A stretch of 38,352 nucleotides of DNA from Flavisolibacter longurius (GCA_014163555.1 JACJGO010000034.1:1-38352); one strand, 5' to 3'. Positions 6,903 to 15,970 are shown, counted from the first letter of the stretch. Made by a program: numbers and translations. The notes: generated by a model not told the origin, from the sequence alone.

Positions 6903-9326
6903 TTATGTTTCTGGCAGTAAGACGTTGAAAGTAGCCCCTTCTCCTGGTTTTGATTCTGCCCAAATATAACCGTTGTGATTCTCCACTACCTTTTGTACAA
7001 TGGCCAGTCCGACGCCTGTTCCTTCGTAGTCAGATCTACCATGTAGCCGCTGAAATAGGCGGAAGATCCTGTCTGCATCATCTGGATCGAAACCGATTCC
7101 ATTATCTTTTACTTCGATCAGGTAAAATGAATCATTTTTTCTCTCCCCTTTTATGTATGTATTTGTTTCTATACCCTTCACCCTTTTTGAGGAAATCTGC
7201 ACCTGTGGAGGTAATTCTTTTTTATGGTACTTCAAGGCATTGCTGATCAGGTTTTGAAAGAGTTGCCGCAGCTGCCTGTGGTCACCTTTTACGCTTGGCA
7301 GATGATGCTGGTTAATAACCGCACCACTTTGAAGGATCGTGGCTTCCATATCATTCAACACCTCTTTTACTATTTGATCCAGTGCCACCTCTTCAAAGCC
7401 AATCGTACCCAGTGTTGTATTAGAATAGTCCAACAAATCTCTGATCAGTCCTTGCATTCTGCGAATCGTATGTTCTATGCGCTCCGCAATTCGTTTGTCA
7501 TTTTCAGATAGTGTAGGACCAATGTTGCTTAACAGTCGCTCTAAAAAGAACGTGATCTTTCGGAGTGGCTCCTGTAGATCATGGGAAGCCGCGTAGGTAA
7601 ACTGTTGCAGTTGTTCGTTTAGCTGTTGCAAATCTTGGGTGCGTTCCCCAACCAGCTGCTCCAGTTCAGCGGCACTTCTTCGAAGGGATTGTTCAGCTTC
7701 CAGTTCCAGGGTAATATCCCTTACTTCAATTACCGTAGCAACAGGCACACCGTCTTCAAATATGGGACTGGCTGCACAGGACACGGGAAATGAAGTGCCG
7801 TCTTTTCTAAAAAACAGATCACGGTGTGCCCGTACATCAAAATTGTCTGGGAGCGCCCGATCTAGCGGGCATTCCTCCATGGGATAAAAGGATCCATCAG
7901 GACGGTGGTGGTGAATCAGGTAATGCAGTGGCTTGGATCGGATCTCTTCCTGGCTGTAGCCAAACATCTTTTCCCCTGCTGCATTCATGAAGGTGCAGTA
8001 GCCTTTGGCGTTCATCATAAAGAGCGTAGATGTGGCATTATCCGTTATGGTGCGGATCAGTACATTCTGTGTTTCTATTTCTTCTTCTTGCTTTTTGCGT
8101 TCACTAATGTCCCGAAAATACCAGGCCCACCCATAATACAGCCCGTCTTCCGCGGTGATGGAGGTACCAAACCGTTCAATCGTGCGCCCATCTTTGAACA
8201 GAATCTGATCGTAGCTTTTCTCCCTCTTGGCTTTGTATAGTTCGGTGACACGGGCGAGGAACCCTTCTGGATCTTTAAGCATCGTCATGGCATGCCGCAG
8301 GGCCGCATCATCATCTTTGCTGTCTATGATTTCGGGAGGCATATTCCAGATCTGAGCAAAACGTCTGTTGTACAAGATGATTTTACCTTTTGCATCAACA
8401 ATGAGCACCCCGTCGGGAGTGGTTTCGTTTTGGGCTTCAAACAGTGCATTGCGAAAATTTAACCGTTCGGTCACTTCTTCCAGCTTTTTTCTGGCCAGCA
8501 CTTTATCAGTTACGTCATGCCCCACACTAATCACACCCGTGGCTTTACCTTTTGTTCCATTTTCATAAAAAGGTTTGTAAACAAAATCAAAGTACAGCAC
8601 TTCCTCCCGCCCATGCCGCACCAATGTTATAGGGTATTCATAAGCATAAAAGGCTTCGCCTGTTGTGCGGACCTGGTTCAAAAGAGTGGTCAAACCCTGC
8701 TGAGCCAATTCGGGAATGGCCACAGTCAGCGGTTTTCCGATCACGTCTTCTGTTCTTCCCCACACCTGAAGTAATCCCTCATTGGCCAGGTCTATTATAT
8801 AGTCATCCCCTCTTACGATCCCAATGATCATGGGGGCCGTCATGAAGAGGTTATACGATTTTTCAATGCCCCTGGTTGATTCTACCTTTTGCTCTGCCAG
8901 CACTTGGTCGGTTATATCAATCGCGGAATGAATGATGTAGAGTACTTCACCTGCATGGCTTAAAATGGGGGCGTTAGTGATCTTCCAGTATTTCTGACGG
9001 AAAGTGCCATCGCCGTTGGGGATGTCGTAGCGCTGCACGGGAATTCCATGTGGTTCTTTGTGCTTAATTATATACTCAAATGAAGCTCTCAGGTTTTGTT
9101 CGCCCGTGAAATTGGGATCTGATGGGCTTTTCGGAAAGACGTCAAAATGGCCCTTACCAATCACCTCTTCCCGCTTCATTCCTGAAGCACGGATAAAATC
9201 ATGGCTAACGGCTAAATGGGTATAGACAGGAGTGTCAGGCAGTACAATTACACTAATGCCAGGTGCCGCTTCGTAGCACCTAAAATCCATTGTATTGGTT
9301 GGTTGGGTTAAGGTGGTCTGATCCAT
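6903..9326 (-). CDS. Multi-PAS sensor histidine kinase
   Basis: 807 residues, no signal peptide or transmembrane segment, so a cytoplasmic sensor. Four PAS/PAC units are visible: about 15-140 (REEVIGKGHFDVFPKSP, ending YIIHSAIDITDQVLAEQ), 150-275 (ends GVISVGHDVTDKVLARKK), 285-410 (DGVLIVDAKGKIILYNRRFA, ends WYFRDISERKKQ) and 425-545 (FMNAAGEKMFGYSQEEI, ends VIEVRDITLELEAEQ). A coiled segment then leads to a HisKA domain with phospho-acceptor His582 (SHDLQEPLRKI). The HATPase domain has an N box (NLISNALKYH), a G1 box (DNGIGF), an F box (RIFRLFQRLHG) and a G2 box (GTGVGLAIV). No receiver domain and no adjacent response regulator, so its partner is elsewhere. Confidence 0.93.
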   Translation of the reverse strand: MDQTTLTQPTNTMDFRCYEAAPGISVIVLPDTPVYTHLAVSHDFIRASGMKREEVIGKGHFDVFPKSPSDPNFTGEQNLRASFEYIIKHKEPHGIPVQRYDIPNGDGTFRQKYWKITNAPILSHAGEVLYIIHSAIDITDQVLAEQKVESTRGIEKSYNLFMTAPMIIGIVRGDDYIIDLANEGLLQVWGRTEDVIGKPLTVAIPELAQQGLTTLLNQVRTTGEAFYAYEYPITLVRHGREEVLYFDFVYKPFYENGTKGKATGVISVGHDVTDKVLARKKLEEVTERLNFRNALFEAQNETTPDGVLIVDAKGKIILYNRRFAQIWNMPPEIIDSKDDDAALRHAMTMLKDPEGFLARVTELYKAKREKSYDQILFKDGRTIERFGTSITAEDGLYYGWAWYFRDISERKKQEEEIETQNVLIRTITDNATSTLFMMNAKGYCTFMNAAGEKMFGYSQEEIRSKPLHYLIHHHRPDGSFYPMEECPLDRALPDNFDVRAHRDLFFRKDGTSFPVSCAASPIFEDGVPVATVIEVRDITLELEAEQSLRRSAAELEQLVGERTQDLQQLNEQLQQFTYAASHDLQEPLRKITFFLERLLSNIGPTLSENDKRIAERIEHTIRRMQGLIRDLLDYSNTTLGTIGFEEVALDQIVKEVLNDMEATILQSGAVINQHHLPSVKGDHRQLRQLFQNLISNALKYHKKELPPQVQISSKRVKGIETNTYIKGERKNDSFYLIEVKDNGIGFDPDDADRIFRLFQRLHGRSDYEGTGVGLAIVQKVVENHNGYIWAESKPGEGATFNVLLPET

Positions 9327-9819
9327 ATGTGCTGGCTAATTTAGCTTTAAATTCAACATGTTAGTTGCCTGACACAACTGTTTGCTATTTGGCTGCTCAT
9401 GAAAAATTGAAGCAAAAACTACTATGCCTACTCTTCAAATGTATGTCCTGAAAAAGGATCAAGGAACAGTGACTGGTTCTAATCGTACAATAATTTTTAA
9501 GGCAAGTCTTCACCTTGGATCACGGGTAGTAATAATGTACCATAGTTGGCCTTTTTTATTACCGTTTTTTCTTTTTACCAATAGCACAATCAAGAACGTG
9601 AACCACCGGTAGACCGAAGGTTAACGTTTTTGATTCGCATAAGTATGTACAGACTTATATATGGGTTATAAAAAGTCGATACTTTGCTACTAGCCATGCT
9701 GTAAAGTAGGAACATGACACATTGCAACTAGCTCTGCTACTTTTAATTGAAGAAAATTTAAAGATTAAAAAAAGGAGGCGTTTGCCTCCTTTTTCTATTT
9801 ACTATAGTTGTGTTGCGGT
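9327..9819. other. Intergenic region with a bidirectional terminator
   Basis: No gene is supported. The 62-codon plus-strand frame from 9424 has a plausible start but no family features. The region includes the upstream sequence of the kinase gene and the terminator at 9769-9794. Confidence 0.5.
9769..9794. terminator. Rho-independent terminator, likely bidirectional
   Basis: AAAAAGGAGGC (9769-9779), loop GTTT, GCCTCCTTTTT (9784-9794): a perfect 11-bp stem flanked by A on one side and T on the other. It lies 26 nt past the stop of the S8 protease gene, which it should terminate on the minus strand. Confidence 0.85.
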
Positions 9820-11325
9820 TCAGTAGCTTCCCGGGTTATTGACTATATTTTGCCAGGCACTGTGTACATCCAGATAACTGCCTGTCAAACACTTTCCACT
9901 AAACTGGTTGTGGGGAACAGCTGCCTGTAAGATCGCCTTTTTTATAACGGCAGCAGTTGCAGCAGGTTTCCCCTCTTTTTGCAGCGCAGAAGCGTATAAA
10001 GCTACTGCACCTGTGACGTGTGGCGTAGCCATAGAAGTACCACTATAATTTGAATACGTATTTCCAGGAGTGGTAGACCATATTCTTTGGCCCGGTGCAA
10101 ACAAATCAACGGATTGAGCGCCATAATTAGAGAACGTTGACACAGCTTTTGTTTCATCGAGCCATAAAGACCCCACAGCAATTATGTTTGCATTGGGATA
10201 ACTGGCTGGATAGTGGGGGGAGCCATCAATGTTTTTCCCATCATTTCCGGCAGCAGCAACAAATAAAATATTGGCCTTATTCGCCCGCTCAATGGCATCC
10301 TGCAAACTCTGTGAGAAGCCACCACCGCCCCATGAGTTATTGGTAGCAACAATGTTTAACCCATGGCGTGTTTTCAGATCCGTTATATAGTCTATCGCCT
10401 TAATGGCATTGGATGTGGTGCCACCATTAAAACCTAAAAACTTAGCCGTGATGATTTTGACACTCCAAACCACACCGGCAACGCCTTTTCCGTTGTTGCC
10501 TCTTGCACCAATCGTACCCGCAACATGCGTTCCGTGGTCATCTGATGATCCATCATAGATGGTATTATTTCTTCCGGCAAAATCCCAACCGTAGAAATCA
10601 TCCACATACCCATTTCCATCATCGTCTTTTTTATTGGCTTTTGTTCCTTCTCCTGGATTCACAAAGATGTTGTTGTAGCCATTGCCAATAAACTCTTCAT
10701 GATTATACTGTACCCCTTCGTCAATGACACCAACATATACGTCATGGGAACCTGTTTGAGCAGGAAGAATATTGGCCGTTCCGGATAAATCAATCCCTGC
10801 CCAGGCTTCCCCTGCCTGGCTACCCAGTTTTGCACGGAGCGGGCTGGTTAAATCACCCATCATACCCCAAATATTATCATCTGGATTGTTGTACCTGGGA
10901 TCATTTGCCTCAGCCAATGGAATGTGACGATAAATATAATTGGGCTCTGCAAATTCAATCTCCGGCAGGCCTTTCATCTTTTCCACGGCTTGTAGGCTTT
11001 CGTTTGGCGTGCGTATAAGATAAATACCTTCATTATCACCAACACGTTGCATGGCTCCTGTTACAATATGTTCCTGTACATTGCCTGCAATTCGGGCTAA
11101 AGCATTTTGACGACCCGTTTCCGAGGCTCCTCTCCTGAACTTTACCAGCAGTTGATTGGGTACATATTTATCATCTTGATCAAAGTGGGCAGTTTGGGAA
11201 GCCTCCGATTGGAAGGGTGACTGGGAGCTTTCTGAGGCTGCTTCTTTTGCTGGGGCAATTTCTTTCACACAACCACTGAGAATAGCAATAGAAAGTACGC
11301 CAAAAGCAAGGGGTAACTTTTTCAT
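9820..11325 (-). CDS. Subtilisin-like (S8) serine protease lipoprotein
   Basis: 501 residues. The N-terminus ends in the lipobox ILSGC (Cys19) and is followed by a Ser/Glu-rich linker. Residues 55-135 form an inhibitor_I9-like propeptide (VPNQLLVKFRRGASE ... IEFAEPNYIYRHI). The catalytic triad is visible: Asp202 in VGVIDEGV, His264 in DDHGTHVAGTIG, and Ser431 in GTSMATPHVTGA. The oxyanion Asn361 lies in AAAGNDG. The Asp-rich KKDDDGNGYVDDFYGWDF (232-249) is a calcium-loop type insert common in this subfamily. It is expected on the outer or periplasmic face of a membrane, with a general proteolytic or processing role. It has its own downstream terminator and no operon partner. Confidence 0.95.
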   Translation of the reverse strand: MKKLPLAFGVLSIAILSGCVKEIAPAKEAASESSQSPFQSEASQTAHFDQDDKYVPNQLLVKFRRGASETGRQNALARIAGNVQEHIVTGAMQRVGDNEGIYLIRTPNESLQAVEKMKGLPEIEFAEPNYIYRHIPLAEANDPRYNNPDDNIWGMMGDLTSPLRAKLGSQAGEAWAGIDLSGTANILPAQTGSHDVYVGVIDEGVQYNHEEFIGNGYNNIFVNPGEGTKANKKDDDGNGYVDDFYGWDFAGRNNTIYDGSSDDHGTHVAGTIGARGNNGKGVAGVVWSVKIITAKFLGFNGGTTSNAIKAIDYITDLKTRHGLNIVATNNSWGGGGFSQSLQDAIERANKANILFVAAAGNDGKNIDGSPHYPASYPNANIIAVGSLWLDETKAVSTFSNYGAQSVDLFAPGQRIWSTTPGNTYSNYSGTSMATPHVTGAVALYASALQKEGKPAATAAVIKKAILQAAVPHNQFSGKCLTGSYLDVHSAWQNIVNNPGSY

Positions 11326-11349
11326 TTTGGTAGTTTAAGTCATTAGGTT

Positions 11350-11534
11350 TAGAGATTGAATTTATCTAAAAAAGTAATATAATCAAACATTTACATCTAA
11401 ACCGGGAACTACCCTTGTCTTGCCGGGCTAATTCTAGAATACCCACATTGCTTGAGTCTACACGGTCCTACTGAACAACTGGCAACATTGAGCGCAAGCA
11501 CCTCCGGTGTACCGGAGGTGCTTGCGTTTTTTTT
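11350..11534 (+). ncRNA. Candidate small RNA ending at an orphan terminator
   Basis: The sequence before the terminator includes a possible stem with CCGGG/CCGGG-rich segments (around 11401-11431), but I did not find a certain promoter. The call rests almost entirely on the strong oriented terminator that no annotated gene uses. The 5' end is arbitrary. Confidence 0.25.
11493..11534 (+). terminator. Strong plus-strand intrinsic terminator
   Basis: CGCAAGCACCTCCGGT (11493-11508) and ACCGGAGGTGCTTGCG (11511-11526) make a 16-bp perfect stem with a minimal loop, followed by eight T residues (11527-11534). On the minus strand the stem is followed by mixed sequence (CTCAATG), so the orientation is plus. 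Confidence 0.8.
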
Positions 11535-11789
11535 GCGTTACGCTGTAAGGTGATGAATACATTAATACTTTGCAAGTAGCCGGGGATATTACTGCATTGC
11601 ATACTTGATACCATACACCCTACCCGGCTAATTTGCAAAGCAATCGTAAGAAAAGCTAATGCATTCAAAAAGAAAAGAAGGAAACAGCACTGCCAGCTCT
11701 GTATCACTGGTGTCAATCCCTAGATTAAGCAATAAATACTGGCTGCGGATCTTTTGTGAAGTGCAGGTTAGGCTTTGTTTTGAGGGCTT

Positions 11790-12134
11790 TTATGCGCTTG
11801 CCGCGGTCACTTTTCTGGCAATGTGGTCCATCACCTCTTTGAGCTCTTTTTCAGGGCTAAAGTCCAAAAATTTAAGGTCTTTTTCTACACGGGCCGTGTG
11901 TCCAGGAGGCAGGTAAAAAACATCACCGGTAGACAGGGTTTCTTCCGACCCGTCATCGTATCGGACAACCATTTCACCTTCCACCACATACCCCCAATGC
12001 GGACAGTGGCAACTGTTATTTTTAAGTCCTTGCAACAGGGGAGAAAAATCAGTCCCCGCTGGAATTTCATTGAAGGCAACGGTCATGCCGCCATAGCCCG
12101 GCAGGCCTCGCATGGTGGTTCCCGGGGCTTGCAT
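11790..12134 (-). CDS. Cupin-domain protein with disrupted N-terminus
   Basis: 114 residues from ATG 12134. The cupin signature is visible: CHCPHWGYVVEGEMVVRYDD supplies the first motif with its His and Glu, and the second motif is GDVFYLPPGHTARV. This is a small single-domain beta-barrel, probably metal-binding, function unassigned. Upstream in the same frame the DNA reads KEDIPVT before the Met. An ATGAAGATG lies just beyond but in another frame because of a four-A run (T-run 12153-12156 on the plus strand). With three A residues the protein would begin MKMKEDIPVTMQAPGT. The first ~12 residues are therefore either frameshifted or not used. No partner gene; 282 nt of unassigned sequence separate it from the DUF2306 gene. 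Confidence 0.85.
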   Translation of the reverse strand: MQAPGTTMRGLPGYGGMTVAFNEIPAGTDFSPLLQGLKNNSCHCPHWGYVVEGEMVVRYDDGSEETLSTGDVFYLPPGHTARVEKDLKFLDFSPEKELKEVMDHIARKVTAASA

Positions 12135-12416
12135 TGTTACCGGAATATCCTCTTTTCATCTTCATGTCTCTTTATTTAAAGGTTATCGAAAATGCTGCTA
12201 AAGGTTGAACAAGTTTGGTAGATAAGTATTGTATGGTTACACTTGTAGTGTAGCGGATTTAAGCGCTAGCCATTCACTGTGTGCGAAAGGAAGTATACCA
12301 TTCTGGTTTGTGTTGCGCTCCACTTAAAATTAAGATTATGATTTATGATAGCAGAAATTGCATACGTCGGAATAAGTATTGGTGAATGAACAGGGTTTAT
12401 TATTCTACGACTGAGC

Positions 12417-13127
12417 TTATGTAGATTTTTGATGAACAGTTTCAGTTTGATTTAGAATTATTAGCTCTTCTTTTGCCAATACCGCTGTAGCGGCAGGCTT
12501 ATTGACAACTGCCTGTTTTTTTATTTTAATTCCTTGCAACAGCGCTTCCGTTATTAATAGCGGGATTGCCCAGCAAGACCAGGCTAGGATTCCACTCAAC
12601 TCGTTACCATAGACTTTGTCGCCCTGTGAAATATAGCTCGTTGTGATCAGGAATAAAATCCGGTAAAACGTAAAGCCGCAGGTGACGACATAGCTCCTAA
12701 CCATCCATTCCCGGTGTTGAACAAAGTTTCTATTCTTGATAGCCCATAACGCCATTGCCGATGTCAGGAGCCAGGCCGCCGCCAGGCCCAGCGTACCGGT
12801 TCCAAAAGCGATTCGTTTCTGCATGATAATATTGTGTTGGATAGAAAGTATGATCGCACAAATAGCACCGGCCGCTATGGCTCCCAGATACATTCGACCC
12901 GTTCTACGATGAAGCCGTGGGTTTTTTTTCCGGATCGAAGCAAAAAATTGCAAAGGGCCTATCAGCAAGGCTACCATTCCAAATACAATGTGTGCCGTTA
13001 AAAGCGGCCCCAAAGGTTTGTTCCAGGATTCGGGATTGAAATGCCGAAAGGGAAAGTTATAGATAAAATACGCATTTGTCAGGATGACCATACTCCATAA
13101 TGCAACAGAAAGAACACCTTTTCTCAT
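12417..13127 (-). CDS. DUF2306 multi-pass membrane protein
   Basis: 236 residues with about six to seven hydrophobic segments: the N-terminal VALWSMVILTNAYFIYNF, then HIVFGMVALLIGPLQFF, GAIAAGAICAIILSI, TLGLAAAWLLTSAMALWAI, VTCGFTFYRILFLITTS and ILAWSCWAIPLLITEALL. The motif RLHRRTGRMYLGAI with HREWMVRSY is the hallmark I know for DUF2306 proteins of Bacteroidota and Proteobacteria, with conserved His and Arg near membrane ends. Biochemical role unknown. It is transcribed alone, divergently from the lipoprotein gene at 13518. Confidence 0.85.
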   Translation of the reverse strand: MRKGVLSVALWSMVILTNAYFIYNFPFRHFNPESWNKPLGPLLTAHIVFGMVALLIGPLQFFASIRKKNPRLHRRTGRMYLGAIAAGAICAIILSIQHNIIMQKRIAFGTGTLGLAAAWLLTSAMALWAIKNRNFVQHREWMVRSYVVTCGFTFYRILFLITTSYISQGDKVYGNELSGILAWSCWAIPLLITEALLQGIKIKKQAVVNKPAATAVLAKEELIILNQTETVHQKST

Positions 13128-13517
13128 ACGAAAGGATTTTAGTATGGGGAAGATAAAGGCTCTTTTTTATATTAACAACTATTACTATGTGATTAAACCT
13201 GTAGTGTCCCTGAATTCACCTTTAATGTGGAGGACCTTTCCTTTCAAATCTATATGGAATAAGTTCGAGTTTTGCCCAACGGGTTTAAGACATAAGTATC
13301 AAAATCAGTCAATCCATTGCAGGGCAAAAAGTTTTTCCACAAAAGAGGTTGCGAATAAATATTATCCGTTACTTTAATATAAGATTCTATTGCCGCTGGC
13401 GCCGATCCTCCCCTCTTAAGACAAAGCTAAGACCGAAGAAAAATCACCTGTTCTCTTTCACTACCCGTTTTCTCCTTTTTTTAAAGACTACTAAATGCTT
13501 CATTAAAATCTCTCTAT
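13128..13517. other. Divergent promoter region
   Basis: 390 nt between divergent genes (DUF2306 minus, lipoprotein plus). It should hold both promoters, but I could not single out a convincing Bacteroidota TTTG/TAnnTTTG pair. The overlapping plus-strand frames 13084-13606 have no protein-like features. Confidence 0.45.
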
Positions 13518-14246
13518 ATGCAGATCGTCACTACCAAACTGAACACACTGTTGCTGGTTGCTTTCGTTTTGATCTTTACTGCCTGCCGCACAGACAGGAG
13601 CACTGAAGATTTAAGGCAAACCCAGGAAGCGGCTGGCAGTGAAAATGCCCGGGCCAAAATGGCAAAGCGGGCTTTCAAGGCATCCTTCTCTACTTGGTAC
13701 AGGTTTCATCCCCTGGAACAGCCGCAACCCGTAGCAGTTGGGGGCACTGCCTATCTGGGTATCATTGCAATACCCGGTGGCGGAGAGGGCCAGGCTACCC
13801 ATCTGGGAAAGGCAAGCACCCTTTTCAATCAAACCGGTTATGTATTACCACCTGATTTCAGCACAGTGTTGGGAACAGTGGCGGCTCCCGTAATGTCCAT
13901 AGCCACCTACCCGGTAAGTGGCACTCCCCTTCCTATGATTCAAAATGGAGATTTCAATGGAATTTCCCCGCTCCTCGCTACCCTGCAGGTGCCCACCATG
14001 GTTGGTGCCTTTCCTGTCAGTACACTTATTTACAACAAAAAAAATGAAGCCCTTTTTCTTTCGGTGGTAAGTGGAAGCCAAACGGCGATTCAAGGCACAA
14101 CAGCAACCATCAACGGAAAGGTATTGATCGTGGGAGGAACAGCAAAGTTTCAGGGTGCCACAGGAGAGCTCACCTACGTCATCACCTTTGATATTGCCAA
14201 TCCTAATGATGCCAGCTATACGCTTGAAGGGTGGATTCAGTATTGA
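13518..14246 (+). CDS. Hypothetical beta-rich lipoprotein
   Basis: 242 residues. The signal sequence LLLVAFVLIFTAC ends in a lipobox with Cys23, then a charged linker. The mature part is beta-rich and Gly/Thr-rich. Its end, VLIVGGTAKFQGATGELTYV, resembles the GGTGKFxGATGxG strand-turn seen in several small secreted beta-barrel families, but I cannot assign one. The absence of charged catalytic clusters suggests a binding or structural role. It stands alone on the plus strand. Confidence 0.75.
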   Translation: MQIVTTKLNTLLLVAFVLIFTACRTDRSTEDLRQTQEAAGSENARAKMAKRAFKASFSTWYRFHPLEQPQPVAVGGTAYLGIIAIPGGGEGQATHLGKASTLFNQTGYVLPPDFSTVLGTVAAPVMSIATYPVSGTPLPMIQNGDFNGISPLLATLQVPTMVGAFPVSTLIYNKKNEALFLSVVSGSQTAIQGTTATINGKVLIVGGTAKFQGATGELTYVITFDIANPNDASYTLEGWIQY

Positions 14247-14617
14247 TGTAATCATATGCGCTTAGAACTTGGTGGTTGTATTAATGCACATCTGGCAGCT
14301 GCGTGCAAGCGCTCAAGCGAATAGATATACCTGTCTTCGATCTATTGTAGCGAAACATCATGACCGCCTTGTTTTTCCCGAAATGTTAACCCGGTACTTG
14401 TTGATCTCTGCGGACTTTTTTGAAACAAAATACAAATACACTTTGCAACCGGCGCGGCAAGTAAAATAAATGATTACACTAGGCTTCTTCTCTTATTTTA
14501 TAGGAGACTTTTGACCTTCTCGATTCGAGGCCGTGCTGCGCAGAGGGTTACGCCTCACTCCACTCTCCCAAGCATCCAGTTGTGGAACGAGTTTGGAATA
14601 GATAATTCTTACTACGC
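14247..14617. other. Intergenic region, nothing recognised
   Basis: Mixed-composition sequence between a plus-strand lipoprotein gene and the minus-strand small gene. The 66-codon plus frame at 14269 lacks protein-like character. No terminator or repeat was seen. Confidence 0.4.
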
Positions 14618-14875
14618 TTATTCGCTTCCCGATAATGGCGACCTATATTGATGAACAACCTTGTTTCGGTGAGAATTACGGGAGCCTATTTCATCATTGA
14701 AGGCAGTTACAATTTCTGCCTGGTAAGCGTGAACCGCTAGTTCAATCTCCGCCTCCGTGCACGCGCAGGTAAGGGTGTGCTGAAGAATGGCTCGTTTGCA
14801 TGGACGGGGTTTTATTACAGAACAGAAATTCAGCAAGGAAAGGGCGGAAGGGAAGCGTAGTTTGAATGGTTGCAT
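14618..14875 (-). CDS. Small orphan protein, paralog 1 of 3
   Basis: About 85 residues from ATG 14875 (MQPFKLRF); three extra residues are possible from 14884. It contains CACTEAEIELAVHAYQAEIV. Its first ~53 residues align without gaps to the protein at 15378-15563: FKLRF with VSLKF, then shared L-x-L and F at equal spacing, then TEAEIELAVHAYQAEIV with SLADIELAERSFHAKVI. A C-[DEA]-C-[ST]-E-x-E-I-E-L-A motif is, as I recall it, typical of ~60-aa orphan proteins in Chitinophagaceae. The C-terminal 25 residues beyond the alignment may be extra. It is oriented opposite to its two paralogs. Function unknown. Confidence 0.55.
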   Translation of the reverse strand: MQPFKLRFPSALSLLNFCSVIKPRPCKRAILQHTLTCACTEAEIELAVHAYQAEIVTAFNDEIGSRNSHRNKVVHQYRSPLSGSE

Positions 14876-15140
14876 ACTGGACAAATGCTTTCATTTTTGC
14901 GGCAGGAACAGGCATTTGTTTTCACCTAGAGGCGGACTCAACTTTAAAGTAAAATAAAGCGTCTTGAGGAAATCTCCAAGGGCTTGAAGCCATCAGTTAG
15001 ACAGGCCCATTCAGTAACCCACGATTAAATAAGTAATTCCCTGTATTTGTTTGTGAAAGGAATTGTGTACTCCTTTGATTTTCACAGCAAATCTCAGTAG
15101 AATGGTTCTTTCGGAACCTTTTTTGCGGCGACTCTTTTAT

Positions 15141-15353
15141 ATGAAAAAATGTATTCTTTCCTTTCCAGACACCAGCAGCCTGGCTGATTTTATCATCAGA
15201 CATAAGGTAAAAAATGCGCAGGTGGATTCAAGCAACCAAACACTTTCGGCTTTTTTATCCGAATATGCCCTCAAATGCGCTTACAAGTCGTATGGCGCGA
15301 AAATCAAACAAGCTGCAGCATCCACCTTACCACCAAAACTTGGTAGCCTATAA
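15141..15353 (+). CDS. Small orphan protein, paralog 2 of 3
   Basis: 70 residues from ATG 15141 (MKKCILSFPDTSSLADFI). The frame is open further upstream but the alignment to its neighbour begins at this Met. The C-terminal part FLSEYALKCAYKSYGAKIKQA matches the family helix (x-x-x-ELA-x-x-x-Y-x-A-x-V). It is followed 24 nt later by paralog 3 on the same strand, so the two probably share a transcript. No signal peptide, soluble, function unknown. Confidence 0.6.
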   Translation: MKKCILSFPDTSSLADFIIRHKVKNAQVDSSNQTLSAFLSEYALKCAYKSYGAKIKQAAASTLPPKLGSL

Positions 15354-15377
15354 TTCGGAAAACACAATCCTTGTCGC

Positions 15378-15563
15378 ATGAAAAAGGTAAGCCTAAAGTT
15401 TGAAACCATTCTTCGTTTGTATGAGTTCCTAGATGTCGCTGCTATTACCTCTTACAGCATTGATAGAATCAGCAACATTATCAGGACTGAATTGAGCCTT
15501 GCCGATATTGAACTGGCTGAGCGCTCCTTCCATGCAAAAGTCATTCGATTGCACTGCGTTTAA
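15378..15563 (+). CDS. Small orphan protein, paralog 3 of 3
   Basis: 61 residues, MKKVSLKFETILRLYEFLDV at the start and LADIELAERSFHAKVIRL near the end. It aligns to both neighbours over nearly its whole length with conserved hydrophobic positions, giving an alpha/beta small-protein pattern. It lies directly downstream of paralog 2. A 16-codon frame beginning MKKRIKLTLNG follows at 15579 and may be a decayed further gene. Confidence 0.6.
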   Translation: MKKVSLKFETILRLYEFLDVAAITSYSIDRISNIIRTELSLADIELAERSFHAKVIRLHCV

Positions 15564-15779
15564 TAAATTACCGGTCGATGAAAAAACGCATCAAACTAAC
15601 CCTTAACGGTGCAAGACAAATACTATAATATAAGTTTGATAAAAAAGCAGAGTGCTGCCTTCTTGCCGGTCACTATTTCCCATACACTTCAAAGGCAAAA
15701 TTGAAGGTTATAACCTTCGGTGCATCGAAGGCAGTGTAGCAAAAAAATCCTAAAAAGAGTGGAATTCTATTTCTTGCCC

Positions 15780-15970
15780 GGTCAGGTGGAGCTGACTGAA
15801 CAATTATCGAACCACATATACGAATATTTACTAACGCTTACCCGCGTAATGAGTGATTTCAAACAAAATAGTTCTTCTTTTATTTCTATAAAGGTGGTTT
15901 GACTTCTGTCCAGTTGTCTTTCCCACTCTCCTGGCCGCCTACGACAAATCGCAGGTCGAAGCGCTCGATT
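15780..15970 (+). repeat. Dispersed repeat, copy B
   Basis: Block 1 begins GGTCAGGTGGAGCTGACTGA and reads GQVELTEQLSN before diverging. GTCCAGTTGTCTT at 15908 corresponds to CCGGTCAGCTATCTT of copy D. The core GGTCGAAGCGCTCGATT (15954-15970) lies 174 nt from the block 1 start, against 175 nt in copy D. Block 2 is open as VEALDSANDVRS then TAA. Confidence 0.7.

Larger units (their letters stand above)
11326..11789. other. Intergenic region with candidate plus-strand ncRNA end
   Basis: It lies between two minus-strand genes. It contains a strong plus-strand terminator (11493-11534) with no plus-strand protein gene before it. The frames at 11468-11716 (minus) and 11659-11916 (plus) look like shadows. 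Confidence 0.5.

Noticed and set aside
15579-15629. Start-like frame MKKRIKLTLNGARQIL then stop
   Set aside because: Only 16 codons. The following sequence looks coding in places (ECCLLAGHYFPYTSKAK), so a decayed gene is possible, but there is not enough to call one.
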